Below are positions 35,143 to 46,469 of a stretch of 64,000 nt of DNA, piece after piece. Source of the DNA: Gymnopus androsaceus JB14. Its lineage: Eukaryota > Basidiomycota > Agaricomycetes > Agaricales > Omphalotaceae. The stretch's first letter is position 1. Each line of letters opens with the position of its first letter. The stretch is taken from contig ML769556.1 in NCBI GenBank assembly GCA_009733575.1, positions 58,643-122,642 on the forward strand, given 5' to 3'. The notes beneath the pieces are model-generated. The model did not search any database. It saw nothing but the letters and a program-made list of their open reading frames with translations, and was not told the DNA's origin. A program made the translations under genes and the position numbers.

Positions 35143-35862
35143 ATGGAAGACGTAACTCTAGCCAGAATACAAAACGCTCCACCCAACAGCCACATCGAAG
35201 AAGTCAGATTAGGAAGTTCGGAAGAGAAAGCGGAAGGGGAGAAGTGGGCAGATGGGGTGGTGAGGAGAGGTGAAAAGATATACATACCCTCTATGGAATC
35301 ATTCCGTCCGGAAATCATTAGGAAATTTCACAACCTCAGGAACAGATTCCACCCAAACTGCAGGAACACATTGGGACTAGTCATGCAGCAATACTACTGG
35401 CCAGGAATGGCCAGGGATGTACAACAACATGTACAAGACTGCAAGGAGTGTGGAAAGAATAGGAGTCGGGTGACGAGCGTGGATGAGGAGCAAACCCAAG
35501 CCAGCAAGCACCTCGCAGTGCTAGTGCCCCTCAACGAGGCCTCTCTGATAGAGCGGGTGAGGGAAGCTCGACCCGACACTTACATGAAAGAAAAGGCAAA
35601 GGGGATAAGAGACAGACGAGAATTGGAGGTAGTGACAGACAAAGGGCTTATGAGAAGGGGAGGGAGGATTTACGTGCCTCAAGTAGGGAGACTTCGGGTG
35701 GACATCATTCAGGCTTACCATGACCACCTGCTACGAGGTCATCCGGGTGAACGGAAAACCAGGAAACTGGTATCTCAACTGTTCTATTGGAGGGGTATGT
35801 CGGACGACGTCCGAAACTACGTTAGGGGTTGCCACAACTGTGCCAGAGCAAAATCACGATGA
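35143..35862 (+). pseudogene. Integrase N-terminal zinc domain, tandemly duplicated
   Basis: One open frame of 239 codons containing two H2C2 zinc-binding modules. First: KFHNLRNRFHPN...YYWPGMARDVQQHVQDCKECGK. Second: AYHDHLLRGHPGERKTRKLV, FYWRGMSDDVRNYVRGCHNC. Each keeps His-x6-His and Cys-x2-Cys and each is preceded by the same order of motifs (a segment ending GLMRRGGRIYVP or GVVRRGEKIYIP). Gypsy integrases normally have one such module. The second is the canonical one, leading into the catalytic core. Confidence 0.85.
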
Positions 35863-36711
35863 CACAAACCATTTGGACTATTAAAACCCCTCCCAATAGG
35901 GGAACAACCCTGGGATTCCATATCTTTCGATCACATTGTCCAACTTCCAAGACCCAGGGAGAGGAAGCATTTGATGCCATCCTGGTAGTGGTTTGCCGCT
36001 TAACAAAACAAGCGATTTACATTCCGTGTTACACGACTGATAAAGCCAAGGACTTCGCGGACTTATTCATTACTCACGTATTCGCTAAACATGGGCTCCC
36101 GTCAAACATCATATTGGACAGAGGTTCACTGTTTGTCAGCGAGTTTTGGACCGAATTGTGCATGGCCCTTCATATCGAAGCACGTCTATCGATGTACCAC
36201 CCACAGACGGATGGACAAATGGAGCAGGTCAACCAATCGTTGGAAGCATATTTACGAATTTACTGTGCCTACAACCAGGACGAATGGCACAAACTCCTTC
36301 CAATGGCCGAGTTCGTGTACAACAACTCACCCCACAGTGCAACAGGAGTTTCGCCCTTCTTTGCAAATAAAGGATACCACCCGAAACTCACAATCGAACT
36401 GGAAAAAGTGGCTAACACAGACGCCAACGCCTACGCATCCCAATTGCATGAACTGCATGAGTACTTGAAGGGGGAGCTGAAGGTCGCAAACGAGAGTTAT
36501 GAGAAGTACGCAAACAAGAAGCGGGAGGAAAGCCCAGAGTGGTGGGAGGGGGACTTGGTATGGCTGGACATGAAGAACATCAAAACATGTCGTCCGACGA
36601 AGAAACTCGACCATAAATTTACGGGTCCCTACCGAATCCTGGGGAAAATCGGGAGCCACGCATACCGACTAGACCTCCCAGGCGATCTCAAAAAAATCCA
36701 CAACATCTTCC
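35863..36711 (+). pseudogene. Chromovirus integrase catalytic core
   Basis: Starts SISFDHIVQLPRPRE (first acidic residue), then a frame change; EEAFDAILVVVCRLTKQA has Cys where VVVDRLTK is usual. NIILDRGSLFVSEFWTELC carries the second Asp, and YHPQTDGQMEQVNQSLEAYL the Glu. The C-terminal GPY/F-like segment reads FTGPYRILGKIGSHAYRLDL and IHNIFHVDL. It would insert the cDNA into the genome. Confidence 0.88.
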
Positions 36712-37071
36712 ATGTCGATCTGTCTGAAGATTCATCACGAGGATGTGTTCAAACACAAGCGAGAACCACCCCCGCCAGTCTTCATCAATGGAAACGCAGA
36801 ATACTATATAGAGAAGGTCCTAGACTCCCAACCACTGAAAGGCGGAAGCAACGAAATCCAGTATCTGGTGAAGTGGAAGGATTATGGAGAGGAATACAAC
36901 GAGTGGATCCCATGGCAAAGCATGGCGGGCGGGATTGAGCTGATTGAGGAATGGGAGAAGGCCTACCCGAAAAAGAGGAAGCTACGGAGGGAGCTCCTGG
37001 AAGAGCTGCGGAAGATGGCGGAAGAGCAGGGGGAAGATCGGGAGGAGGAGGAGGAGCAAAGGGACACCTAA
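36712..37071 (+). pseudogene. Chromodomain at the Pol C terminus
   Basis: EYYIEKVLDSQPLKGGSNEI, QYLVKWKDYGEEYNEWIPW, then IELIEEWEKAYPKKRK: a classical chromodomain fused to the integrase end, which places the element among chromoviruses. Such domains steer integration, often to heterochromatin marked by histone H3 methylation. The frame differs from the preceding integrase, so one more indel lies near 36710. It ends in an acidic Glu-rich tail at 37071. Confidence 0.9.
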
Positions 37072-37436
37072 CGATGTTAAGTCCCACTCACTTATTTCTC
37101 TTTCAAACATTCCATCCCGCACTTGCAGTGTTAACTTTTATCAAACGAACAAATACTTTTCACTTTCAAACGCTGAATGGACAGAAACGGCTCTTTCATT
37201 TCTTACTAACGATCCAAATGCACATTTTCACTTTCACACTTATTAAACAACAAGAAAATCAAGATTTTATTGATCGAGTACAAAGAAAAAAGGGACAAAA
37301 AGGGAAACAAAAAGAGATGTAAAACAAGACGAAGGGAGAATACCAACAGGGGAATCAAGGGAAGGGAAGGGGAACTTAGCACGAATAGGAAGGGGAAGGG
37401 ACATTGAACTCCGCCGCAGGGGGGGGAGGAGTAGTG
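37072..37436. other. Spacer between pol and the antisense gene
   Basis: Non-coding, with CTTTCA and TTTCACTTTC words. Because pol and the antisense gene converge here, it must hold the 3' ends of both transcripts. No clear terminator signal beyond A-rich stretches. Confidence 0.4.
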
Positions 37437-40400
37437 CTAGATACCAAACGGGGCGGACGCTTCCTCATCCTCGTCCGGACCATTGCTTTGCATCTCAACA
37501 TCACCCTCGTACTCCACCCCGGGTATACCACCCCAATCGCTTTCGTCGCCAGCATCCTCTTGACCAGCTCCTCCTTGAGATCCACCAACCGCGTCATCCG
37601 AATCATCCGCATAAATGTCGTCAGCGTTATCCTGTGAATACAGGGGCGCATCTGGACTGGCGGGAGTAGGAGGTGGACGGACAACCGCCAATTGCCCTTC
37701 CAAATGCAGAAGTGCTGCCGCCCGAGATTCCCAGTACTCCTCGTCCTCGATGCAAGTCTGAAGCTGGGCACGAAGGAGATCTCGAGCGTCCGCACGCATC
37801 TGGGACAACAGGGGGAGGAAGAAGGTGTGACGAAGGGAATCCGAGGGAGGAGGACAACCCAAGGGTTGCGACATGTCAAAGGGCAGGATGGGGTAGAGAG
37901 GACGTTGGGTATGGTGATGCGGAGGAACCACCAGACCCGCATACTCCGCCAAACTGAGCAAAGCAGCAGGGTCAACGGTGCTGTACTGATCCAGCAAGGG
38001 CGCAACACCTTCACAATATCGACCCGCCACCCGAAGGAGGAACGAGAGAGACTGCTCCATGCGTGAGAGACACTCACGGAGATGCAGACGGAGACGTTCA
38101 CTAGCCTCCTCAGCATGGTCATAGGCCTCAGGATCGGCACGACCATGAAGGAGGGAGGAACAGATCTCCTGAACCAAGAACTCCACCCTGCGGGCGACCT
38201 CCGCCAAGAAAGAGGCGGGACGAGCGGACTCGAGACGTCTAAAGGCGTTAGACAGCTGGGAGAGTTCTTGACGATATTGCTCCACCTCAGCACGAAGGAG
38301 GGCATTGTTTTCGGATGCAACCTCCAGGGAATACGAACCACCGAGCTGAGCGACAAGGTCCAGATTACTCTCACGAAGGGAGCTAGCGGAGTCTTCCGCA
38401 GAGCGAGCACGTTGACGGAGATGCTCACAAGTGCCCAGTAAATCGTGGATGAGTTGGGAAGTATTCCCAATCTCGACCTCACGACGAATGGCACGGTCAA
38501 CCGCCACACCACGACCCTCCTCCGACTTGCGCAATTCCAGTTCATAGCGAGCCAGGATACCTTCCAAATCCTCGATTCGGGCAGCAGGATCCTACAGCAA
38601 GAAGGTGAATAAGAAGCCTAGGAGAAAAAGCAAAAAAAAGGACGTACAGGATACCCGGGAACTACCAAAGCCTTGTAAGCCTTGGCCTGGGCAGCACTAG
38701 CAGCGGAGGCTGCAGCACTGTCCGCCAAAGCCCTAACCCTCCCCCTCAAGCAGTTCATATTCCACTTGACGGTTTTTTAGCATCCGCTCCTGCTCCGAGT
38801 TCAAACGACGAAAGGTCGGCCAGTTGGGTTTCCAGATGCCGAGTCTGAACGACGGCCATCCGATTTTCGCACCTGCTCAGTCTCCAGATCCAATTGCGAG
38901 GAATTGAGACGCCTTTGCATGTCGGATAACTCTTGCTGAAGAGCTCCGACATTGTTTGTTCTTAATACAGGCATGGGAGGCTAGGAAGAAGAGGATTAGA
39001 ATAAGGGTCGGAAGAAAAGGGAAAGAGGAAGGCGACATCTCACCAATGGCTCCCAATGAACCGGATGAATGGGGTTCAGCCGTTGGCTGTCACCATACGC
39101 ATCCCGAAGATCCTTCATGGCAGGGTCGCGACCGGAGGCAATATCGAGATGAGCCCTGCTGTAGGCAGCCCCATCCAATCCGGGTTGCTCAAGTAACCTG
39201 GGAGGAGACCATGTCCGACGAGGGACAGGAGACCAACGGTCAATAGCAGGCACAGAGGGGACAGGCGGGACAGGCAAGGGGGAAAACGCGGAAGAGTGCT
39301 CAGGAGGAACGGATGGCGAAGCGGGAGAAGGAGCAGTAGTGGGGGCGGCAGCAGGGGGCGGCTGGGAACCTTGCGAGAAGGGGGAGATAATGTTGGGGGA
39401 AGACCCTGAGCACCAGGAGAGACCACAGGAATAGTGGGAACGGTCTGGGAGAAATGGCATGCGACGTGGAGGAACCAGCGTGCCGCTGTTGCCGTTGCTG
39501 AGCATCCAAACCTCTTTGTGACGACGTGCTTCTTCTCTTTCCGCTCCTGCTCCCGCAAATCTTCTTCCCAATTCGCCTTCACCGCCCGTTTTCCCTTCCG
39601 CTGCTGCTCTAACTCTAGACAACGCTTGGTCTCAGCCGCAGCAAGACGTGCATCCTCCTGGTCCTTGAAAAAGCGAGCTTTGCTCGCAGCAGCATTTTGA
39701 GCCTCCGTGGCCTCGAAAGCTTCCAGCTCACGGGCCAAATCCGACCCTGGAGGAATAATTGTGTCGCCAACTTGCAAAGGGACAGAGGGAGCTTGTGGAC
39801 GATCAGATGGAACGGGACGTATGGGAGGAGGGATACGAATGGTGGTACCATGGACAATTCGTACCCCATGGGGAGGAGAGGAGGAGCAGCGGACGGAAGA
39901 ACGGTGGTACCTAGCTTACGAGGGGAGCTTTGGGACCCAGGAGCACGAGGCTCATAGAAAACACCCAGAGGGCTTACCCGACCATCGGATCGAGTAGGAG
40001 AGGACTGGAAGGTCGACAATTTGACAATACGTCCGCGACCAGGAGGGCCAACACGATCGGCGGAAGGTGAGAGGGGGTCATTGGGATGAGCAATGTGCTG
40101 AATAGCTTCCTCGAGACTAGTGAACAAGGAAGGGGGTTGACGATAGGAGCTGTAGGACTGGGAATACAAGACTCAAATTGCTGCTGAGCCCAGGAGAGAG
40201 GGGCACCAAATCGAATAGGAAAATCCGAGTCAGGACCAAAAATCACAAAGAAGGGAAGAGGAACACGAACATAGCGAACAATCGATATTGATAGGCTATC
40301 CCGAGTGAACAACCCTTGTGAGCCTTCTGACAGGCGTCGCACGCCAACTTGGTGCCACTGGCGGCACTACACATCTCCCCTTTACCTTCACAACGAGCGC

Positions 40401-40700
40401 AACGGTTCAAGCACTTAGCAACTTCACACCAATCGAGATCCGTAACATCAACGTCGAAGGAATGTCTGCCAAGTTGGAAGACAGCCTTCAACGCTTCATC
40501 GATTTCTGCAGAAGTCGCAGTCTGCCAGGAAATGGGACGTAGAGGAGAGACGAAAATGGGGATACGATGCTCAGACATCAAAGGTTTGACGGGAGGAAGG
40601 AGAGGAAGGCAAAGGGTTCGGGGACGGGGACCGTTTTGTCTTTTTGCGAGGGGAAGCGTCGGAAGGAGAAGAAGTTCTTTTGGGGCATTTTGAGAGTATA
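37437..40700 (-). CDS. Antisense spliced gene between pol and 3' LTR (Cys-rich, coiled coil)
   Basis: Gene on the strand opposite to pol. It starts near 40690 (PKRTSSPSDASPRKKTKRS in one frame, nuclear-signal-like), then ATSAEIDEALKAVFQLGRHS, DLDWCEVAKCLNRCARC and a Cys-rich module (CARCEGKGEMC, CDACQKAHKGC) at about 40390-40310. A charged linker (39777-39115) follows. A GT-AG intron at 39043-38981 joins VHWEPL to PPMPVLRTNN. Coiled-coil sequence continues (LQQELSDMQRRLNSSQLDLE), and a second intron at 38647-38592 joins ALVVPGYP to DPAARIEDLEG. The last exon (38591-37437) is a long coiled coil with an acidic end. Both introns keep phase. Base indels break the frame in several places (near 40690, 40310, 39600 and 38830), so this copy is probably inactive. 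Function unknown; a chromatin or nucleic-acid-binding role is a guess from the Cys module. Confidence 0.65.
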
Positions 40701-40868
40701 CAACAAAGAGGATAGGGAAGAAGTGAGAATGGGAAGTTGAACATAAACTTTTCAAACTATTTGTTGGCGCATGTGGGTCCAACGGCGATCACGTCATTCT
40801 AGAACCCGCGATCCGCCAATTAACACGCAAACCCAATCTAGATGCTAGGGGCCTAGATGGGGGGGTAA
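40701..40868 (+). promoter_or_regulatory. Polypurine tract and antisense-gene promoter region
   Basis: AGATGGGGGGGTAA directly precedes the LTR start at 40869 and is the plus-strand primer site. The same 160 bp must contain the start region of the antisense gene, so its promoter probably overlaps the polypurine tract or lies in the LTR read backwards. Confidence 0.6.
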
Positions 40869-41439
40869 TGTCATGCCCTGTACCACCCATTTCACTATCT
40901 TCAACCCTCTAACCCTCCCGATCCTATGCATAACCTATCCTACCGACACGACAACCGCCCACTAAGTCCACTATGTATCTCAGCTACTTCCGTACATGCT
41001 TACTACTCACCAATCCCACATCCCGCACGTATATAATCCGTAAACTCCCTTGGAGGATCCCTGGTCTTGATATTAACCTGTTTACCTCCCGTATTTCTTG
41101 CTTTCTCTCTATTTTCTTATATTTCTGTCAATTCATCTACTTTCTCAATACACGCTTGTTTTGGCTTCCGCTTTTCGACTCACGCGTTGACTTGACTGCC
41201 AACAAGCTCATACGACAACCAGACTCGCTGCCGTCAACCAATCAACGTCGGCTCACACAACTAGACTCAGAACTCATATTCGGGAGCTTTGGCATTCCCA
41301 ACCCATCCGCTTCTCTTTACTAGTCTTTGACTAGCTCACCTGCACACATATTCGATCGCAGATCTCGTCCGCCTTTCACGCTAAGGCCACAAAGCTACTT
41401 CTAGTACCTTTCCCTAAGACCGTCGACCCCGGTCTTACA
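40869..41439 (+). mobile_element. Chromovirus 3' LTR (571 bp)
   Basis: TGTCATGCCC...GGTCTTACA, matching the LTR at 5786-7090 (opposite strand) at all but about 20 positions. Contains ACGTATATAATCC as a TATA-like site. The right flank AATTTTTGGAATAGTG is REP-1 read backwards. Confidence 0.93.
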
Positions 41440-41756
41440 AATTTTTGGAATAGTGATTGATTATTACAGTGATGACTTTCTCATCTACACCAAGCAACCT
41501 ACCTCTGCTGATCCAATCAGCACTCATGTGACACTGTCACACAAACTGTAAATGAAGCTTTTGATTACTATGAAGATGGATTCCAGAAGGAGACCTTGGA
41601 ATAAGGTATACTGTATAAGTAGTGTGACAGTGTGACATGTGTCACATGACAAAAGTCGGGCATGACATCCCATATTTAGTGGAAAAATCATGAAATATCG
41701 TGAAATATTCAAAGGATGGGTTTGCAGCCTGTACATGAGTTTTAAAGGGAAATAGT
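41440..41756 (-). repeat. REP-1, left half, inverted
   Basis: Reverse complement of 46872-47335 without the MITE: GACTTTCTCATCTACACCAA, CATGTGACACTGTCACACAA, AAGTCGGGCATGA match. It provides the empty site (TACTTATACAGTATACC read backwards) for the mariner-type MITE at 46937-47156. Confidence 0.85.
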
Positions 41757-42485
41757 ATAGTGGTCTATGGAATCCATGAACTAGTAAATGTACTAGTCCA
41801 TGGATTCCATGAACTACAAATATATTAGTCCACGGATTCCATGAACTAATGAATATGCTAGCCTATGGAATCCACGAACTAGTGCATTTACTAGTCCATG
41901 GATTAGTTATTGGTACTATTACAACAGTTAGATGAGTTCCTAGTCCAACTTATTGGTACTATTACAACCATTAGATCCATTACTAGTCCGAGTTATTGGT
42001 ACTATTATAACCATTAGATTAGTTGTTAGTACAAGTGATTGGTACTATTACAATGATTAGTTACTAGTCTGAGTTATCGGTACTAGTACAACCATTAGAT
42101 GAGTTACTAGTAAAAGTTATTAGTACTAGTACAACCATTAGATGAGTTACTGGTCCGACTTATTGGTACTATTACAACCATTAGATTTGTTACTAGTCTG
42201 ATTTATTGGTACTATCATAGCCATTAGATTAGTCACTAGTACAACCATACCAATAGCTCATACTGGTAACTAATCTAACGGTTGTAGTAGTACCAATAAC
42301 TTGGACTAATAACTCATCTAATGGTTGTACCAGTCCTAATAACTTGTACTAGTAACTCATCTAATTGTTGTAATAGTACCAATCACTTGCACTAGTAACT
42401 AATCTAATGGTTGTAATACTACCAATAAGCTGGACTAGTAACTCATCTAATGGTTGTAATAGTACCAGTAAGTCATACTAGTTAC
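41757..42485. repeat. Hairpin satellite, then a 43-bp array that inverts on itself
   Basis: 41757-41905: units with TGGATTCCATGAACTAGTA, related to the 53-bp satellite. 41906-42240: about eight units of GGTACTATTACAACCATTAG plus GAGTTACTAGTC. From about 42250 the same unit continues as its reverse complement (CTAATGGTTGTAATAGTACC) to 42485. The whole is a large, imperfect palindrome centred near 42245. Confidence 0.85.
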
Positions 42486-45400
42486 TGACTACAAGGAATT
42501 TGAAACTCCTTTTCCAGTACAAACTGCTGACGGTCGCAATGAGTCTTTCATTTTGGGATCTGGGACAATCTATATTTGTCACCAGAATGGCACAGGCTTT
42601 ACCCATATGACTAAGTTACATCCGGTGTTTTACCAAGTACACTGCCCACACCGCTTACTTTCAATCGGTCAATTGAACTGACAAGGCTGTTATACAGTCA
42701 TAAATGAGGATAGAACTCAAATTCGTACGAAGTCTGATTGTAAGATCATAATGACCTGCAATCCCGATTTTATTGGTGATAGCCTTCATTGGCTGCACTC
42801 AGATATATTAAATCCAGAGCGTGAAATGGTCTCAATGACTTCAATAGATTACAACACATGGCATAACCATTTTGTTCATCCTGGAAATGATGTTTTACGC
42901 AATGCTTCTAAGAATGTACAAGGTCTTCCTAAGCAAATACCTATCCCCACTAAGAAAACTCCATGTAAAGGTTGCGCTCTTGGCAAAGCCCCGCAGCAAT
43001 CTTACCCCCTTTCAAATAAGCGAGCAGAACACATCCTTGATCTCATTCACATGGATCTAAATGAATTACAAACTCTATCGTATCACAAATTTAAATACAT
43101 GATTACGTTATTGGATGATTGTTCTTCATATGCTGTTTCGATCAAATTGCGTCAAAAATCTGATGCATTTCAAGCCTTTAAAGATTATAAATCTTGGGCT
43201 GAAAAGCAAAGTGGTTGAAAGATCAAAAAGATATGCATAGATTGAGGGGGAGAATTTCTGAACAAAATCATGGAAATGTTTCTCAAGGCTGAAGGTATTG
43301 AGGTCCAGAAATCTGAACCTCATGTTCATCAACAAAATGGTTGCGCAGAACGCATCAATTGCACTGATGGACAAATCGGAATCAATGCGGCATCATGCCT
43401 GCTGTCCAGAGTCCTGGTGGGAATTTTCATATTCCACTGCAATGCATGTGTATAATTGCACACCAATGCGTCGATTGAACTGGAAGACTCCAACTGAAAT
43501 CTTCACTCGGAAGAAACCAGCTTTTTCTTATTTTAGAACATTCGGTTCTGGTGCTTACGTTTTTATCCCTAAAGGACAACGTAAAAATAAACAATCTGCA
43601 CACTCCGAAGCTATGATTTTCATGGGATATGACCAAGGAAGCAAAGGATATATATTCATGTGAAACAACAACACCATTTACACTGGTGCACAGGCTACCT
43701 TTTACGAAACTTGGTTCCCACATTGTAAATCTGAATCTGGAGAAGGAGAAAAACACAACAAACCTGTCCGATCTAACCCTTATGATAAATCCGAATCTTC
43801 ATGACCCTCAGATGGTGATGCAGACACACCACCTGATGATTATGATCTCTTTGATCCAGATCAAATACCATTTTCGACTCAAGATGAGAATGCAAATCAT
43901 CCACCAGATCTGCCTGGTGAATTTGACGATGACAATTCTTCTGATGATGGCCTCCCACCTCATCAACCATCTCAGTCTCCATCAATAAGTCCACCTCCAC
44001 AGGATAATTGCTATCCACCTACGCCTCCTTGTCCTGATCCTTTCAGTCACAGACCAGAGGATGTTGCGGAATGGAAATGACAGAATCCTGTGAGAGAATG
44101 TAGACCCCCTACCCGACCTGGCATGGTTCCTACTCCTGGAACTAGTGCTGGATGGCAACACCAAACACCCCGCAATATTCCTTTACCATTAAATGATCCT
44201 GCACAACCTCAGGCTGGTCCTTCAAACAGACCACGCTCTCCTAGTCCTGATTTGGACGAAGATGAGCCTGTATCATCATCAAATGATGACATGGAACCTG
44301 AATCTGAGGAGGATATCATATCAATGATTAAGGAAGGGGGAGTAAAATTACAAAACTGCTTGCTCGCTCATTCAATTCCCTATTCAAACTCCCTTGCCAA
44401 GTTTGACATTCAAAGTTATTTGAATAATTTCCTTGACTCATGGTCACAACAAGCAGATTACCGAAGTGCCGGTAATAGTCAGGAAGAAATCAAAAAATGG
44501 ATCAAGCTTGCATTGAGGAAATTGATGGATTAAAACAACGGAACATTTTTGAGGTTGTCAAATCACCTCCTGGTTGTAAACCTATTAAATGTCGATGGGT
44601 TTTTAACAAGAAGAGAGATGGTCAATACAAAGCCCGACTCATTGCTAAAGGATTTTCACAAGTTCAAGGGATAGATTATAACGAGTTGTTTTCGCCTGTT
44701 GCACAATTTAAAACATGTAGAACACTCCTAGCTTTAGCTGCTTTAGAAGACTGGGAAATCCAGGCTCTTGACGTCAAACAGGCTTATCTTTATGGCAAGC
44801 TAGATGAAGAAATCTACATGGAACAACCCAAAGGCTTTGTTAAGGACAAAACAAAGGTTTGGAGGTTACACCGATCACTTTACGGTCTGAAACAGTCAGG
44901 CTTATCCTGGTGGAAAGAGTGCACTGCCTCTGTGGGTAAACTAGGATTTAAGCGCTGTAATTCAGATGCCGGTGTATATGTCTTCAAAGATAAAGGCAAA
45001 ACCATAATTGCCATTGTATATGGGATTGCCGTGATCTAGGTGAACCAAATGAGTTCCTTGGCATGCGCATAACTTGTGATTGCAAGAAGCAAAAATTGAT
45101 TCTTGACCAAAGGGATTACCTGATCAAGATCATTTGCCGATTTCGCATGGATAAAGCAAAAGAAGCTCACACCCCATTACCTTCTTCTTGGACACCATCT
45201 GCAAACAATGGTTGTGTAGACCCTCAACTGCAACACCAGTACCAAAGCGTCATAGGATCATTAATATACCTCATGTTAGGCACACGCCCTGATATTGCTT
45301 TTGCGGTTATCAAACTAAGTCAATTCTCCGCAAATCCAAGTAAAGACCAATACGCCAAATCACTTCATATCCTACGCTACCTTTTGTACACCAGGAACTA

Positions 45401-45665
45401 TGAACTCGTGTTTGACGGTCTTTCGGATGCTGGCTTTTTAGCCTATTGCGATTCTGACTGAGCATCTGATCCGGATGATTGAAAATCCCATACCGGGATG
45501 ATCATCCAATTAGCGAATGGTCCAATATTGTGGGTTTCCCACAAACAAAACACCATTGCGCTTTTGTCCACTGAGGCCGAATATATGGCACTGTCTGACT
45601 CATGTCAACAACTCATGTGGCTCCGATCTCTATTCAACGAAATTGGGATTTCAATTCAATCTTTA
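42486..45665 (+). pseudogene. Ty1/copia Pol (protease end, integrase, RT, RNase H)
   Basis: Order: end of protease (YKEFETPFPVQTADGRNESF, LLSIGQLN), GAG-pre-integrase (WHNHFVHPGNDVL, CKGCALGKA), integrase (IHMDLNE; ICID then GGEFLNK; HQQNGCAERIN), a Pro/Asp-rich linker, RT (KARLIAKGFSQVQGIDYNEL, LDVKQAYLYGKLDEEIYMEQ, LYGLKQSGLSWW), then QYQSVIGSLIYLMLGTRPDI and RNase H end (LLSTEAEYMAL). TGA stops sit at 42679, 43216, 43243, 43661, 43802, 44078, 45459 and 45480, several where Arg or Trp is conserved (SDWASDPDDRKSHTG reads with TGA at W and R). There is also a frame break near 43365, and the RT catalytic YVDD region is lost at about 45038. It ends abruptly at 45665 against an LTR-like segment. 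Confidence 0.9.
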
Positions 45666-45670
45666 TCATT

Positions 45671-46462
45671 TGTCAGGCCTTGGCTCATTTCTCATCCGCT
45701 ATCCACCCGCTGATTTTTCCCACGCTTCCTGGCCATCCGCGTATACTTCCCACGCTTCCTGACCGTCCGCGGATACTTCCCGCACTCATTACCTACATTG
45801 CGGGCGCTTTCCATGCTTATTTACCATTTATCCTGCCTGCCGGGCACTTTCTACATGTGATTACCACTTATCCTGCCTCCCGGGTGCCTCCCGCACTTGA
45901 TAACCATCCATCAGGTCCTCCCGACGACTTACACAGCCACCCTACAGTATATAAGTAGACACCCCGAGTCCATGCACCCTAGTCTGTTATTACCATTGTT
46001 ACCGAATCGATCCCGTTTTGCTCTGTCTCTGTCTCTGTCTCTCTATTTCTATCTGTTCTAACCAGCTGTGCCTTCCGAGCTCTGTTCGAAGGCCCACTGT
46101 CATCTGCATTAATTGGGAGGCTCTGTCCGTAGATACCAAATCTACGTCCAGAGCTCACTGTCTTCTATCTCTATTTACAACTTTACAACCAAAGCTCCCC
46201 GGGAGCTTCCTATTTGGGTTTTGCTACCTCTAGAACCTCTGGGACCGTCCGCTTTCACTCAATTCCGCCCGCTCCCACGCTATTTCCACCCACTCTCACG
46301 CTAATCCACCCGCTCTCACACAATTCCCATCCGCTTTCACCCTATTCCATCCACTCCCACGCTATTTCCGTCCGCTTTTGCACTATTCCATCCGCTCCCA
46401 CGCTATTTCCGCCCGCTTTCACCCTATTCCACCCGCTCTCACGCTATTTCCGTTTCACTCCA
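45671..46462 (+). mobile_element. LTR-like segment of another retroelement
   Basis: Begins TGTCAGGCCTTGG, has CAGTATATAAGTAGACACC (TATA-like) at 45947 followed by a pyrimidine-rich stretch, as in fungal LTR promoters. I find no second copy and no clean CA end, so the boundary is a guess. It interrupts the copia RNase H. Confidence 0.45.
46240..46462. repeat. 21-bp pyrimidine-rich minisatellite
   Basis: About ten imperfect copies of a unit like CCCGCTCYCACGCTATTTCCA. Strongly strand-asymmetric (C/T rich). Confidence 0.8.
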
Positions 46463-46469
46463 AAACCCA

